Shown piece by piece: positions 16,901 through 25,229 of a DNA stretch of 64,000 nt. Each line of letters begins with the position of its first letter. The first letter of the stretch is position 1. Position numbers and translations under genes: made by a program. The notes under the pieces were generated by a model that was not told where the DNA came from, did not search any database, and saw only the letters and a program-made list of their open reading frames with translations. Origin of the DNA: Tritrichomonas foetus (Eukaryota > Parabasalia > Tritrichomonadida > Tritrichomonadidae). The DNA lies in the NCBI GenBank assembly GCA_001839685.1, contig MLAK01000562.1:20182-84181 (forward strand), read 5' to 3'.

Positions 16901-18462
16901 AGGATGCTCCTCAATTTGTTCATGATCCATTAAAACTAAATAAGAAAAAAGCAATAAAACTTCCCATTGTTAATAATAAACCAAAAACTACACGCTCCAT
17001 GGGATTTCGCCGTCATTTACCGAACTTCTCACAGCAATCAGGGAAATCAAATGAACAATCACTGTCGATAAATGGTGCGCCACAAGGCAAAAGGATGCTG
17101 ACGGGAACTATTGGTAAAGTAAAACCAACAGTAACCCATGTTCGATATGAGCCACGAACAGAGCCACTTCCTGATGGATCTGATCTAACCATTATTCAAT
17201 CGCCTATCAAAGTACCACAATATGGATTATCTACAAATGGAACGTTTGACTCATACAAACATCAAAATTCTATAGAAAATTGTATCGATGAGACTAATTT
17301 GAATAATGTGATCCAAGAAAATAGCAATTATAAAATCGACAAATCATTACAATCCAATCCACCACTTCCACTTCGAATTACTCTTGTTGTACATGATAAG
17401 CCTGAACCACTAAAAGAAGATCAATCACCATTAGTTATTAATACGATTCCAGTTATTGAAAAGAGAAAGGAAAAACCTACAATTAATAATTTAAACCAAG
17501 GAATAACAGCGATTAAATACAACAAAACAAAAGGAGTAAATGAAGCAACAAAATTAATAGAAAAACTTAGAAGAAAAATCAATAAAGTTACTTCATTAAA
17601 TGATCAAAAAGATTTAGAAATTATTCAATTGAAACAAAAAATCTCCGACTTAACTCTGACAATTCATCGTGTAAAACTTGACAACATTCGTTCTGCAGAC
17701 GAACTCAAAAGATCAAAGATTCGAGCCGATAATATTAAAAGTCGACTTGATATTTGTTTTAAAGAAGTTGGAATTCGAGATGACCAAATTCAGAATCTCA
17801 AAAGAGAAATCATTTTATTACGTCGTCAACAGCAGCCTGTTAATGAAACTCTGGAAAAAATGAAAAATGCTCAACGTGAAAATAATCGATTAAAGAATGA
17901 ACAAGAAAGAAGAAAAATGGTTGCTGAAGTCGCTAAAAATGCTCTTCAAAATGTCACCAGTGAATCAACAAAGAAACATTTGTCAAGTATTCTCGAACAT
18001 CAACAAGTAACAATTGCTAGGCTTGAAGCACAGAGAAGAATGTGGAATGAAATTGAAAGAAATCATACTATGGGAGTTTTAGGTGCAATGTCACTTTTAT
18101 CAACTTCAGAATATAAAACAGTAAGAGCAGTTCTTCCTTCATATTCGCCTTTTGCATCGTCGAAAGTGTCTACTTTGAAAAGTATTTTAAAAAGGCCTTT
18201 AATAAATGACAATTTTTCTGCTGAATTGAATCGACAAGAAACAAAAATTCCTTCAAAAGATATGATTACTTATTCTGATAAAATATCGGTGATTGATAAA
18301 ATTGAACCTCCACTAACGAATACTGAAAGAGAAATGATTGTAAAACAAAAAGAAACTCCCCAACTTGACGAAAAGGTTGTTACTTTCATTTTATCAGAAA
18401 AAGACAAAAATACAATAAGCAAAGCAAGATTCGATGCATCTTTAATTGATACGAATGTATAA
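10939..18462 (+). CDS. Giant coiled-coil protein (2507 residues), cytoskeletal type
   Basis: One uninterrupted 7.5-kb frame from ATG 10939 (MSKNPLESSAATRVGLARHR). Residues about 30-215 are acidic and helical. Long coiled coil runs through about 215-830 (EKQLRLNQEMKQQIEKLKRE), is replaced by a disordered Ser/Thr/Lys-rich middle at about 840-1400, resumes at about 1450-1850 (LKRIRKTRDSLRRDLKIEKM) and again at about 2200-2370 (KLIEKLRRKINKVTSLNDQK). A conserved-looking globular island (DADPFAAARQILKASIIYTK) sits near 1410. There is no motor, kinase or membrane signature. Size and layout resemble centrosomal, golgin or flagellar-apparatus scaffold proteins, but no orthologue is recognised. Role in the trichomonad mastigont or Golgi-parabasal system is inference. 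Confidence 0.8.
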   Translation: MSKNPLESSAATRVGLARHRPLSIKPLTSNQKSTTSSLPDGWYYNETKESDFWNDIEKSSVSKNEIHNDLLKQTEQITDLQDTSNKIRFLVNQFDDIDQDTLMLLMQLYDNETGDEAFDQQMIMNDSKTHILDFMGQLKDIGDSQTTLMETLRFWFTSLTQNSQTGDNEVSIDDLPDVTDIYDNLSEIVKVYTEKSEQAACLHNDMNDFWFKQVASYKRIVMLRDEEIRKLQKSIRDASVAAQARRARKKVEDKVQEPVNMQKEQLEKQLRLNQEMKQQIEKLKRELHENEIQKAALSSIRGNSTDKLKIELMEKDSDINTLKIEYETKNSSLQALINQLNVQIEVLKKSLQESEEKYTDLLNKHHQVQKDRDELDESLQKQLKLLSIERKKNEVTPHIVDESPIDRHELYEAEMKHQDEIRSLNMRHREEMVLQAETIREKYLTERNKLLSSLESEDTSSLLQSISDECDKKIQQQKDDFEQHEHSLIQGWAGKVALLTRQYENRIKALNAAHEVDLIMAKDAVKFEVKKAELDLEEKYNTQLLEIGREKQEKFNDFQRHLDKIQSENDSLSAENQKLFKQLTAVNMEKSVNNNKINIDREELIESNKNSPQKVSSALQSQRKAQKIMKQSEKEKLQEKYAMKLKLMKEEMDDQLNWSLEKQKNFYEREINKQIIEHQKDMRERLMELQEVIVQLQDSDLMKKDPEGGSSAVNSLMDEISTAFEQMNAQVESLDQNPSEPTLTVKEAADRTKKLTDKLIQLANENQELRTSQVFKEPPEDIIKQLQDKIAYFEALQTDDQKSAADKLKQIEDKYKHELDVKDQMLLNFQKINNHFNRISRKKIESILICDFGPKEIDDDLHLTMMTSPLRSFVGRKKVNNKKISINEVICDFDVFEEEEIKLVDPRMKNYINDNNPLVKAIPPSTISAPVENSNQLDKPPISYISKTSRKYGRRKIAYTLTQSVQTDKRKNELLVSTNEIFEIPEKIQNEGNHRPVAFLIDENLQSIIEADIIPNHEENEQKLVRDIVCEVFDRLPTSKTSDKQTSPQKMTPTSDRKMLDISYEDIKLSNYTSQKDSRITSQSVSPRAKALKIPHLSLVIIESVSITPNEKVVLAYSNIFTSFSQEPILVKEINNVIQQIPTINSTSSLEHMEPILLNNYKLSHAKNELNISNELILNEVLSVDFPLRNSHCEIFDYFHIKDKNNEKDVVYQITNGNSFTISAKKNESILNSSNLIIIDIPYSPANHPELNETVRLHIQELESELNELKGRPQNPPEVSIILQDVKLEPLKKIEVGKSYMPLTPEEVLKLKRKKPVVITNVKQNQNDKSNESLSTIEERNEKLNTSQESFFSNDENSRNKEDNSRSSTSSTKTRSSTVTAVSGESLGLTRELSTVSYDADPFAAARQILKASIIYTKRFIDEETELFSQLGETTAGYDAYINASGVTDEAHFSFLTSMNATKKNLDDHLGQAFQLNLANEQLMGRLSQMTMEYKKALKKIKELEDKDTRETLDIQKELLSNISTYEANSELPQSMAQLETLQKLEQSLNLIESLGLIDSPDLLIRKQELLSIIKGYESKLTQNIDVSQNEMQDIIVQTQDFIGGIKAPSPRPSSPNITPDDEEIVDQSISKIKADLKRIRKTRDSLRRDLKIEKMKVETLQQQIITLNNQLKANQEINQNDLLAYKAEIDQLKGVHKGKDNEDLMGRLLNMTALIESAKAERDLYKSKSQDAEEALVIKEDTIDQLNKQLDILMSTECKSMSEEIMFKDVDMERLREEREADLIMSNQQKQQLESAIAQNKLISKRCNELEQLLIRSKQELRKARDTIDDLNLKNALGLKFESEQEPKVNKATQVHYVTKPRVHVKSEDNFNKKVIATHTVKSDENPVHSTDISDNTKKEDNKITVVDSRTSSLSDVKLKIPTPTESPIHLSHQNSKIFTSTSSMLHASNQGSEGEFENEIDSEDLDTVAELIDPFENEGSQRYVFEDAPQFVHDPLKLNKKKAIKLPIVNNKPKTTRSMGFRRHLPNFSQQSGKSNEQSLSINGAPQGKRMLTGTIGKVKPTVTHVRYEPRTEPLPDGSDLTIIQSPIKVPQYGLSTNGTFDSYKHQNSIENCIDETNLNNVIQENSNYKIDKSLQSNPPLPLRITLVVHDKPEPLKEDQSPLVINTIPVIEKRKEKPTINNLNQGITAIKYNKTKGVNEATKLIEKLRRKINKVTSLNDQKDLEIIQLKQKISDLTLTIHRVKLDNIRSADELKRSKIRADNIKSRLDICFKEVGIRDDQIQNLKREIILLRRQQQPVNETLEKMKNAQRENNRLKNEQERRKMVAEVAKNALQNVTSESTKKHLSSILEHQQVTIARLEAQRRMWNEIERNHTMGVLGAMSLLSTSEYKTVRAVLPSYSPFASSKVSTLKSILKRPLINDNFSAELNRQETKIPSKDMITYSDKISVIDKIEPPLTNTEREMIVKQKETPQLDEKVVTFILSEKDKNTISKARFDASLIDTNV

Positions 18463-19245
18463 TCAAGTGACAGTTGTTCCCGATTTGTTTTCTGAGCTTT
18501 TCGATAGAAATTCTCAAAAAAGTGACCTTTTCGTTTGAATTTATTAAAAAAAATGCCTATCTCGATTGAATTTTTTTTCGTTCTAATTTTTTTATTTCGA
18601 TCGAAATTCTCGAAAAAAGTGGCAAATTAGAAAGAGTCGAGAATGTGAAGAATCAATATTTCATGCTAAAAATGACTTCACGCAATTTTCTATGTATTAA
18701 TAAAGTTTATATATGAAGGAAAGCGATTTATCAAAAATATCATCATGAAAACAAAATAAAAAATGACTCTGCATGAATATTGATCATTTCTAAAATAAAG
18801 AGAGAAAAAGATACGAGAGAAGAGTAGTCGGTGATGAAAAGTAATCCCAGATATATCTTAAGAGTTTTCGTCAAATGACATTCGACAAACGAATAAGACC
18901 ATTACCAAGAATTTAATTCTCTCAACAATACTCCTGTAAAACAAATAAGATATTTCACATGATTAATAGGTTTTTCATTGTGAATGTTTCTCGCATGCAC
19001 AACTTCATGTTTCATAGTAAGGACAATTTTTCTCTTATGACCTTCGAATCAGCCGTTATATTCAAAAATTGAATGCATAGAAATGAAAAATAGAATTATC
19101 TGTCTCCTAGGAGAGATATTTTTGAAGTTCTTATGAATGAAATGGAATCAGAATTTGGGGTAAGAGGGCTGAAATGTTATGACAAACTATTCAATTAACA
19201 AAAAGAAATAAAAAAAAATAATGAAAACATATTTATTTCTATAAA
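18463..19245. other. Intergenic with a short near-direct repeat
   Basis: About 780 bases between the convergent giant coiled-coil gene (+) and the Myb gene (-). A motif of roughly 25 bases, TTCGATAGAAATTCTC plus AAAAAAGTG near 18508, recurs in slightly changed form near 18597 (TTCGATCGAAATTCTCG...). Otherwise I see nothing coding. Confidence 0.45.
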
Positions 19246-20295
19246 TCATTCAAACACATATGGCTCAAATTCGGATTCGATTTCATTTTGAATAGCTTCA
19301 AAATCGAATTCATAATCATCAAATGCTTCATCAAATAATGCTTCATCATCATTATTATCAATGGAGCAGTCCTTCAAGCTAGTATTTTCATTTCTAAGGT
19401 TTATGATTGGGAGGGGAATTGGTTTATTGGTCAAAACTTTTTGTGGCTGAGAAATAATTTTATTTTTCAGAATTTTTTGTGAATTTTGATTTGAAATTGA
19501 TGGAACTGGAAGATTCAAATTATTTCCATAAAGTCTATAATTGTTATTCAGATTTTTGATGAAATTGTGATAATTTGTAATCATGCTGTAATTCTTTAAG
19601 CTGTGAATACTTGTGTAATTTGAATAATTGTTATGTGAACGATCAAATCCATGAGCCTTCAAAAGTCGCTGAGACAGAATCGTCCAATGATTTTTTATAT
19701 TCACATCTGAGCGTGCGTTAAAGAATTTTGCTATTGTTGACCATTTTGGCCCATATTCAGCGTATTTCTGCTGAAGTAGCAACTCTTCATCTATCGTCCA
19801 AATGTCATTTTTAATATTCGGTGCGAGATAATGTTTGTATCTCTCTCTGCATTGGCGCGAAGTGAGCCCAGCCATGTTTACAGCGATTTCTATCCAGTTG
19901 TTTGTTCCATATTTTCCGACAAGATCGATGAGTTTCTGATCTTCATCTTTGGTAAATTTATGTCTTTGATTTTTACTTTTATCTTTATTTCGAAAACGAA
20001 AGTTTGAAATACTCACAATATTTCCGATAGACTTGAGATTTGAAACATTTTGAATAGGATTTCCTTGTGGAATCGAAGATGAAAGTTGGATATTGGGATT
20101 ATCACTGTGACTTGTTGGTGGAGATGGTGAAGTGTTTGCGACGTTAGAAATACTTGCGGGCGAAAAAGCAAACGAAAATTGTGAAGTACTTTGGTGTTGA
20201 GAAAACGGTTGAGCACCGCTGGGGGATAGTGAAGCATTAACGATAGGAAGAGGTAGCATACCGTTTCCGATGGCGGATTGATAATTTGTATTCAT
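19246..20295 (-). CDS. R2R3 Myb DNA-binding protein
   Basis: 349 residues from ATG 20295. The N-terminal 100 residues are low-complexity Ser/Pro/Asn/Gln. Two Myb repeats follow: R2 at about 111-160 (KFTKDEDQKLIDLV...NNWIEIAVNM...RQCRERYKHYL) and R3 at about 163-212 (DIWTIDEELLLQQK...KWSTIAKFF...NIKNHWTIL). The regularly spaced tryptophans are present, except that the first of R2 is Phe, and each recognition helix is clear. The C-terminus is Asn-rich and ends in a strongly acidic tail (DNDDEALFDEAFDDYEFDF), a possible activation region. Trichomonads have large families of such Myb proteins that bind promoter elements; the target here is unknown. Confidence 0.9.
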   Translation of the reverse strand: MNTNYQSAIGNGMLPLPIVNASLSPSGAQPFSQHQSTSQFSFAFSPASISNVANTSPSPPTSHSDNPNIQLSSSIPQGNPIQNVSNLKSIGNIVSISNFRFRNKDKSKNQRHKFTKDEDQKLIDLVGKYGTNNWIEIAVNMAGLTSRQCRERYKHYLAPNIKNDIWTIDEELLLQQKYAEYGPKWSTIAKFFNARSDVNIKNHWTILSQRLLKAHGFDRSHNNYSNYTSIHSLKNYSMITNYHNFIKNLNNNYRLYGNNLNLPVPSISNQNSQKILKNKIISQPQKVLTNKPIPLPIINLRNENTSLKDCSIDNNDDEALFDEAFDDYEFDFEAIQNEIESEFEPYVFE

Positions 20296-21879
20296 TTTTT
20301 CTCCAAGAGGAACTGAAGTTAAGCCAATAAATGAAGTGTTCTTTGGTTTCTTTCAATTTATCTCAAAATAATTCGAATTAATTTCAGAATGATTTTAGAA
20401 ATTGTTCAATTATTCAATGCGATAATAAATTTTAATTCTGAATGTTATTCAAATATTTTCAATGAAGATTTTCCCAAAATCAAAGTCATAAATAGATAAT
20501 TCAATTATTTCCATTTATGCATTGAAATAAATTTTATATTGAGACATTTTGAATGTAATGCGACCTCGTTTTTAAAACCTATTTACTTCAAAATTATTTT
20601 TTATTTAGGATCTTTATGAAAAAGTTGTTTAAGGATAGACAATCCTATTCCAAAGGTTTGAATAATTATGCGCTTACTTTTTCAATATCGGTAGCCTATC
20701 CTACTTCTGAATTTGATTTGGTGTTTGTGAGTGTGAATATTTCTATTAAAGCGATTTAAAGACACTATAAGTGTACAATATCATACATCAAATGTATTAC
20801 TTGATAAATCTCAATGACAGTAAAGATAGAAATTGGGTTTTTTTCTGAGTGAGATTATTCAATATTTAGGCCAAATGTGAAGGGGATAATAATTTTCAAT
20901 AAATTGAATAAAATCGAAAATAATTTTACAACCCCCTCACATTCAATCTTTGTATGTGTTTTGAATTGATAAAAACCTCTCAAAAATCTAGATTTTTAGA
21001 GAAAAATCAGTATTTCCCTGTTCTGGAAGTTCTTTTTCCATTTGCACTTTGGCAATTCGATTTGCTATATTTTATTCATTACTTTTCAGACGGTGCTTGA
21101 GTTCACCAAACTAATAAAAAATGTTGGTCTAAAATGTTGTTGTTTCATAATATATTGTCAATAATCCTTTTTCCTTCTCATAAAAGAGTTGTTTGATATT
21201 TTTATCTCGCAATTTGGCTCATTATGAATCATTACTGGCTTTTTTTTATTTTTTCTGCGTGTGATTTCATGAATGTTTAAGGAAATTATAACTTGTTTCA
21301 AATATATTCAATATTCTTATCATTTTGTGATCATTTCAAAAAAATTATTAATTGTCAAAAAAAGTGGGATTCCTTTCTTTATTGACTTGAACAAGTTCTT
21401 AAATGCGCATTCATTCACTTTTTACTATTTCGTGATAAATTCATCAATACTATTTGATCAATAATCAATATCTTATTTTTAAATGCATGAACGCTATTCG
21501 AATTCTCTTTTATAAAAAGTCAAAAAAGTTATATAGTATATCTAAAGTGTCATTCACAAAGACTTAGCCAAAAAATCTGTGTAGTCTGAGATGATTTTTA
21601 ATCATTTTCACTTTTTCAGAAAACATTTTCCAAGAAGTCTCAATTTTGGGAAACGCCAATTTTTTTGAAGTACTTAAATTAAGAGTGTTAATTGTGGAGA
21701 GTTTAATTGGAGAAAAAAACAATAAACCAAGTGTATTCAGATCTCTCCAAAATTCTTCTCCTTTTTATATTATTTTTTTCACATGAAAGACTGTCTTTCA
21801 GGCAACAAATTTGCCCAGAATCTGGCAATAATAAACTTTTTCTGTGAAATTTTAGAACTTGTAATAATTCATTTTTTTT
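20296..21879. other. Long intergenic stretch (about 1.6 kb)
   Basis: It lies between the divergent Myb and ankyrin genes. It contains an imperfect hairpin at 20876-20943 (listed separately) and only a weak 63-codon frame at 21273-21464 (Phe/Ile/Lys-rich, no motif), which I do not call. An AAAAAAGTT-type motif occurs near 21527. Nothing else stands out. Confidence 0.4.
20876..20943. repeat. Imperfect inverted repeat (hairpin)
   Basis: The left arm starts TGTGAAGGGG and runs through AATAATTTTC. The right arm is GAAAATAATTTTAC followed by AACCCCCTCACA. The arms pair over about 20 bases with a few mismatches, around an AT-rich loop. The GGGG/CCCC blocks stand out in AT-rich DNA. It could be a small mobile-element remnant or an RNA hairpin; the function is unknown. 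Confidence 0.5.
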
Positions 21880-23343
21880 ATGGAGGTCCAATGTTATAAG
21901 TTCATATACTTTCAAAATGTTATTGAAATTGAAGAGTATATGGGTGATTATTTTTGCTTTGATACTAATGGGCATTTTTCTCATTATATCGATATTCATG
22001 GGAACTTCAAAGATAACAAAGGAGTTCAAATTATAAAATCATTCCAAAAAGCACTTGACAAACCAGAGATATTTGAGAATTATTTCTCGCACTTCATCCC
22101 ACTAATCGGCAAAGATACATTTGTCAGAAATATTATTAGATTTATGAAAATAAGACCAAACAAAAGGATGATATATTATTCAATTCTAGAGAAGTTAAGA
22201 AACATTGATATAGAATACTGGAATATTTACGAAACATTGATCAAATCACAAGAATATCAATTTAAGAAAGAAGATGACTCTCCTATTATCCAAATATTAA
22301 TGAGAGATGATGTAGAAGAATTCCAAAAGATAATTCTGAATGAAAAAATTGATCTAAATGTGGAATTTAAGCATAAAAATCATACATATATTGAATTATG
22401 TTGTTTATTTGGTGCAGTTAAGTGTTTTAAACATTTAATGAATTTAAATCCAAGACCTTTAGTAAGAGGAGATGCTTTCTTTCATTGTTATCCATCATCA
22501 ACATGTGCTGTTATTGGTGGATCAGAAGAAATATATGATTTATTAATAGAAAATGGTTTTACACCTGAAGATCCGTTGTTTGATCTCAATTTAAGCATTG
22601 TATTTCATAGATATAATTTATATGATAAACTTAAAAAACTATTCCAAGATGATGATATGTACTCTCTGGTGAATGTAATGGTTCAAAATGAGTTTTATCA
22701 TGGTATGAATGATTTTGATTATTTTTGTCCAACACTATTATTAGAAATTGCTTGTAGCTCACATTCAACAGAATTTGTTCAATATTTGATGACAAAATAT
22801 AAAAATTTTCTTCATCCGTCTGTCGCTTTCTTCATCACAGTTCATAATAATTTTAATGATCTTGCTAAAATGATATTGAATCAATATAAAAACAAAATAA
22901 ATTTCAATGCAAGATTTGATGTTCATGTTTGTGCTACAATCACCAATGTAGATTTACTGACAGAAAGTATTCGAGTTAAGAACAATGAAATGTTTGAATT
23001 GATAAATTCATTGAATAAAATCGATATTTCACAAAGTCATGCATATGTATCATTTTTGGGAGAACAATTATCGAATGAAGATATAGTACTATGCGCAATA
23101 AAGGAAAATAATCTTCAAATCCTTGAACATTTGGTAAGATATAATTGTTTTGATATCAATCAATTCAGGTATGTGAAATCAAATGAATTCATGAATCCAT
23201 TAATTTTGGCCATTCATCGAAACAGTAAAGATATCATCAAAATCCTGTTAAATCACCCGAACATTGATATTAACAAAACATTTTCATATAATGGTGCATT
23301 TTTTTCTCCTTTAATCAAAGCAATAAACATCGGAAATATTTAA
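21880..23343 (+). CDS. Ankyrin-repeat protein of trichomonad type, ended early by TAA
   Basis: 487 codons from ATG 21880 to TAA 23341-23343. The N-terminal 150 residues are a helical non-ankyrin region (GKDTFVRNIIRFMKIRPNKR), as in the large trichomonad families that join a helical head to degenerate ankyrin repeats. Ankyrin-like repeats follow: VEEFQKIILNEKIDLNVEFK, HTYIELCCLFGAVKCFKHLM, NEDIVLCAIKENNLQILEHL and NPLILAIHRNSKDIIKILLN. The last repeat is cut at SPLIKAINIGNI by the TAA; the same frame continues for 92 more codons. One changed base (AAA to TAA) would explain it. Role: protein-protein interaction, partner unknown. Confidence 0.7.
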   Translation: MEVQCYKFIYFQNVIEIEEYMGDYFCFDTNGHFSHYIDIHGNFKDNKGVQIIKSFQKALDKPEIFENYFSHFIPLIGKDTFVRNIIRFMKIRPNKRMIYYSILEKLRNIDIEYWNIYETLIKSQEYQFKKEDDSPIIQILMRDDVEEFQKIILNEKIDLNVEFKHKNHTYIELCCLFGAVKCFKHLMNLNPRPLVRGDAFFHCYPSSTCAVIGGSEEIYDLLIENGFTPEDPLFDLNLSIVFHRYNLYDKLKKLFQDDDMYSLVNVMVQNEFYHGMNDFDYFCPTLLLEIACSSHSTEFVQYLMTKYKNFLHPSVAFFITVHNNFNDLAKMILNQYKNKINFNARFDVHVCATITNVDLLTESIRVKNNEMFELINSLNKIDISQSHAYVSFLGEQLSNEDIVLCAIKENNLQILEHLVRYNCFDINQFRYVKSNEFMNPLILAIHRNSKDIIKILLNHPNIDINKTFSYNGAFFSPLIKAINIGNI

Positions 23344-23622
23344 ATAATGAATACTTTGGTCAACACTGGAAAATTAAAAATACCAAAATCAGTAAATATT
23401 CACAAATTAGTCGAAAAAAGCAAGAACAAAGAATCAATACTAAATTTATTACATAATATTCACATCGAAGATTTTCCAATTCATGTTGAAACCAAAACAC
23501 TAGCTCCAATGATGATGGAAGAGGAAAAAGAAACAGAATCACAGAAAAGAAAACGAAATATTTTCAAGCATGCAAATCTTCCTTTGGTTAAAATGTTGCA
23601 TGATATTCAATTTGATTCATGA
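23344..23622 (+). pseudogene. C-terminal part of the same ankyrin gene after the in-frame stop
   Basis: In frame with the upstream 487 codons and separated only by TAA. IMNTLVNTGKLKIPKSVN completes the ankyrin repeat that begins SPLIKAINIGNI. The frame then runs through a basic, Glu-rich tail (EEEKETESQKRKRN) to TGA at 23620-23622. An ATG at 23347 could start a separate 91-residue product, but it would lack the first half of the repeat. A nonsense mutation in one original gene of about 580 codons is the simplest reading. Confidence 0.6.
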
Positions 23623-24023
23623 ATGTGAATCTAATATTCATAATTGACAATTCAACATAATAAAAGAGTCAACTCATTCATAAAAGTGATGAATTTCATG
23701 ATACAAAAATTATCATATTTTTTATTCCAACATCTCAATCAATGTTTCGAACGAGATGATTTTCATACCTATTGAATAGTTTTATCTTTGATTGATCTCC
23801 TCAAAAATGAAAAGTTATGTTTTCTCTTCCTTCTCATTAATGGAGCAACAATATTTTATCAAAGAATCAATAAATTTGTGTTGTCAAAAGTCAGAAGAAT
23901 GAATAACTGTGTTGTTTTTGAATATGTATAATTTACTACATTAATCCATAATTCCAAGTTGTTTTGATGAAATATGAAAATAATATTTTTATCAAATTAA
24001 CTTTTATTCAAAAAACAACTTTT
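23623..24023. other. Intergenic between convergent genes
   Basis: About 400 AT-rich bases between the ankyrin gene (+) and the phosphatase gene (-). No coding frame, RNA gene or repeat is seen. Confidence 0.4.
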
Positions 24024-25022
24024 TTATAATTTTTTGGACCTGTTTAACATATTCGCTGGTGGTCCACTCTTTTCAAGAATGTTATCTATTTCATTCCCTT
24101 TTCCTATTGGATGTACAATTCGCCTCTCCAACGGTTTTATTTGATTAAATGTGCAAACAAGATTTTGATCTATTTTCATAACTGTTCCGTCGTTTCCAAC
24201 TGGATCTCCATAAATTGGTGCGCTAAAAATTGTGACCACACAACGATCAGGTTCGAAAGGAAATTCTAATCCTCCATCGACATTTTGGTGAGATCTCAAA
24301 ATGATATCTAAATCATTTTCATCAAGAAATTTATGTGCTTGTGTTGGTCCATAAACGTACGAATGTCCACGTGGATTTGGTCCCCAGTCTTCAGCCAGTG
24401 AATCAGGATCTGACCACATTAAGTCTTCCAATGGTTTTTCAACAATTGGAATTGGTCGCTCAATTGAATCAAAATATTTGATATTCATAATATCAGGTGA
24501 AATTCCTGCATGTGCAGCAAATATTTTTTCGCCGACTATTGCGGCAATCGGAAAAACCGAAAAAACGTCATTAAAGACATTCCATAGTCTTGGGGAGTAT
24601 CTACTGACACACTCTGTCTTAAAGCCGTGAAATTCATTGACATCTGCGCATTCATGATTTCCCCTCAATAAAAATATGTGGTTGGGAAATAAAATTTTAT
24701 ATACAAGCAATAGAGTAATCGTTTCTATGCTTTGTGTACCACGGTCAACGTAATCTCCGAGAAATAGATATTGCTGATCTGGTGGATGGCCATTTGCTTC
24801 GAATATTCTGAGTAAATCGTAAAATTGACCATGAATATCACCAACTACATTCAACGGCGGGGCAATTCTGACAATAACGGGCTCGTTTGAAATTGCATCT
24901 TTGGCATGTTGGCAGATCATGACGAGCATTTGTTGCGTAATTCGAACAAACGTACCTGGTTTTCTTTGTTTGGCTTGTAGCAGTCTTTTTAGAATATCGA
25001 GAAGCTGCTCATGCGTATTCAT
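24024..25022 (-). CDS. PP1-like serine/threonine protein phosphatase catalytic subunit
   Basis: 332 residues from ATG 25022 (a TTG precedes it). All metal-centre motifs of the PPP family are present: GDIHGQ (61-66), GDYVDRG (89-95), RGNHE (120-124), HAGISPD and, later, SHQ. MWSDPD and the length fit PP1 best, and it is closer to PP1 than to PP2A. It removes phosphate from Ser/Thr in proteins. Two differences from standard PP1 are visible: the beta12-beta13 loop SAPNYC is SAPIYG, losing the toxin-reactive Cys, and HGG is HAG. It may therefore be a divergent paralogue with altered inhibitor sensitivity (inference). AACTTTTT, the complement of AAAAAGTT, lies 23 bases upstream (25045-25052). Confidence 0.92.
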   Translation of the reverse strand: MNTHEQLLDILKRLLQAKQRKPGTFVRITQQMLVMICQHAKDAISNEPVIVRIAPPLNVVGDIHGQFYDLLRIFEANGHPPDQQYLFLGDYVDRGTQSIETITLLLVYKILFPNHIFLLRGNHECADVNEFHGFKTECVSRYSPRLWNVFNDVFSVFPIAAIVGEKIFAAHAGISPDIMNIKYFDSIERPIPIVEKPLEDLMWSDPDSLAEDWGPNPRGHSYVYGPTQAHKFLDENDLDIILRSHQNVDGGLEFPFEPDRCVVTIFSAPIYGDPVGNDGTVMKIDQNLVCTFNQIKPLERRIVHPIGKGNEIDNILEKSGPPANMLNRSKKL

Positions 25023-25229
25023 CAATTTTTAATAAAAAAATTGCAACTTTTTCAATAGGTGATTTGAGAACAAAGAAAAATAAAATATAGAATAGTTTTA
25101 ACGAGAATTGATGCATCAATATTTGACAAATGTCAAATTCAAGAATGGCATTAATTAAACGAGCCAAAGAACAGATGATGATTTTTACTATATATCATGA
25201 TCAATATTTTCCTCACTATGGAATGAATA

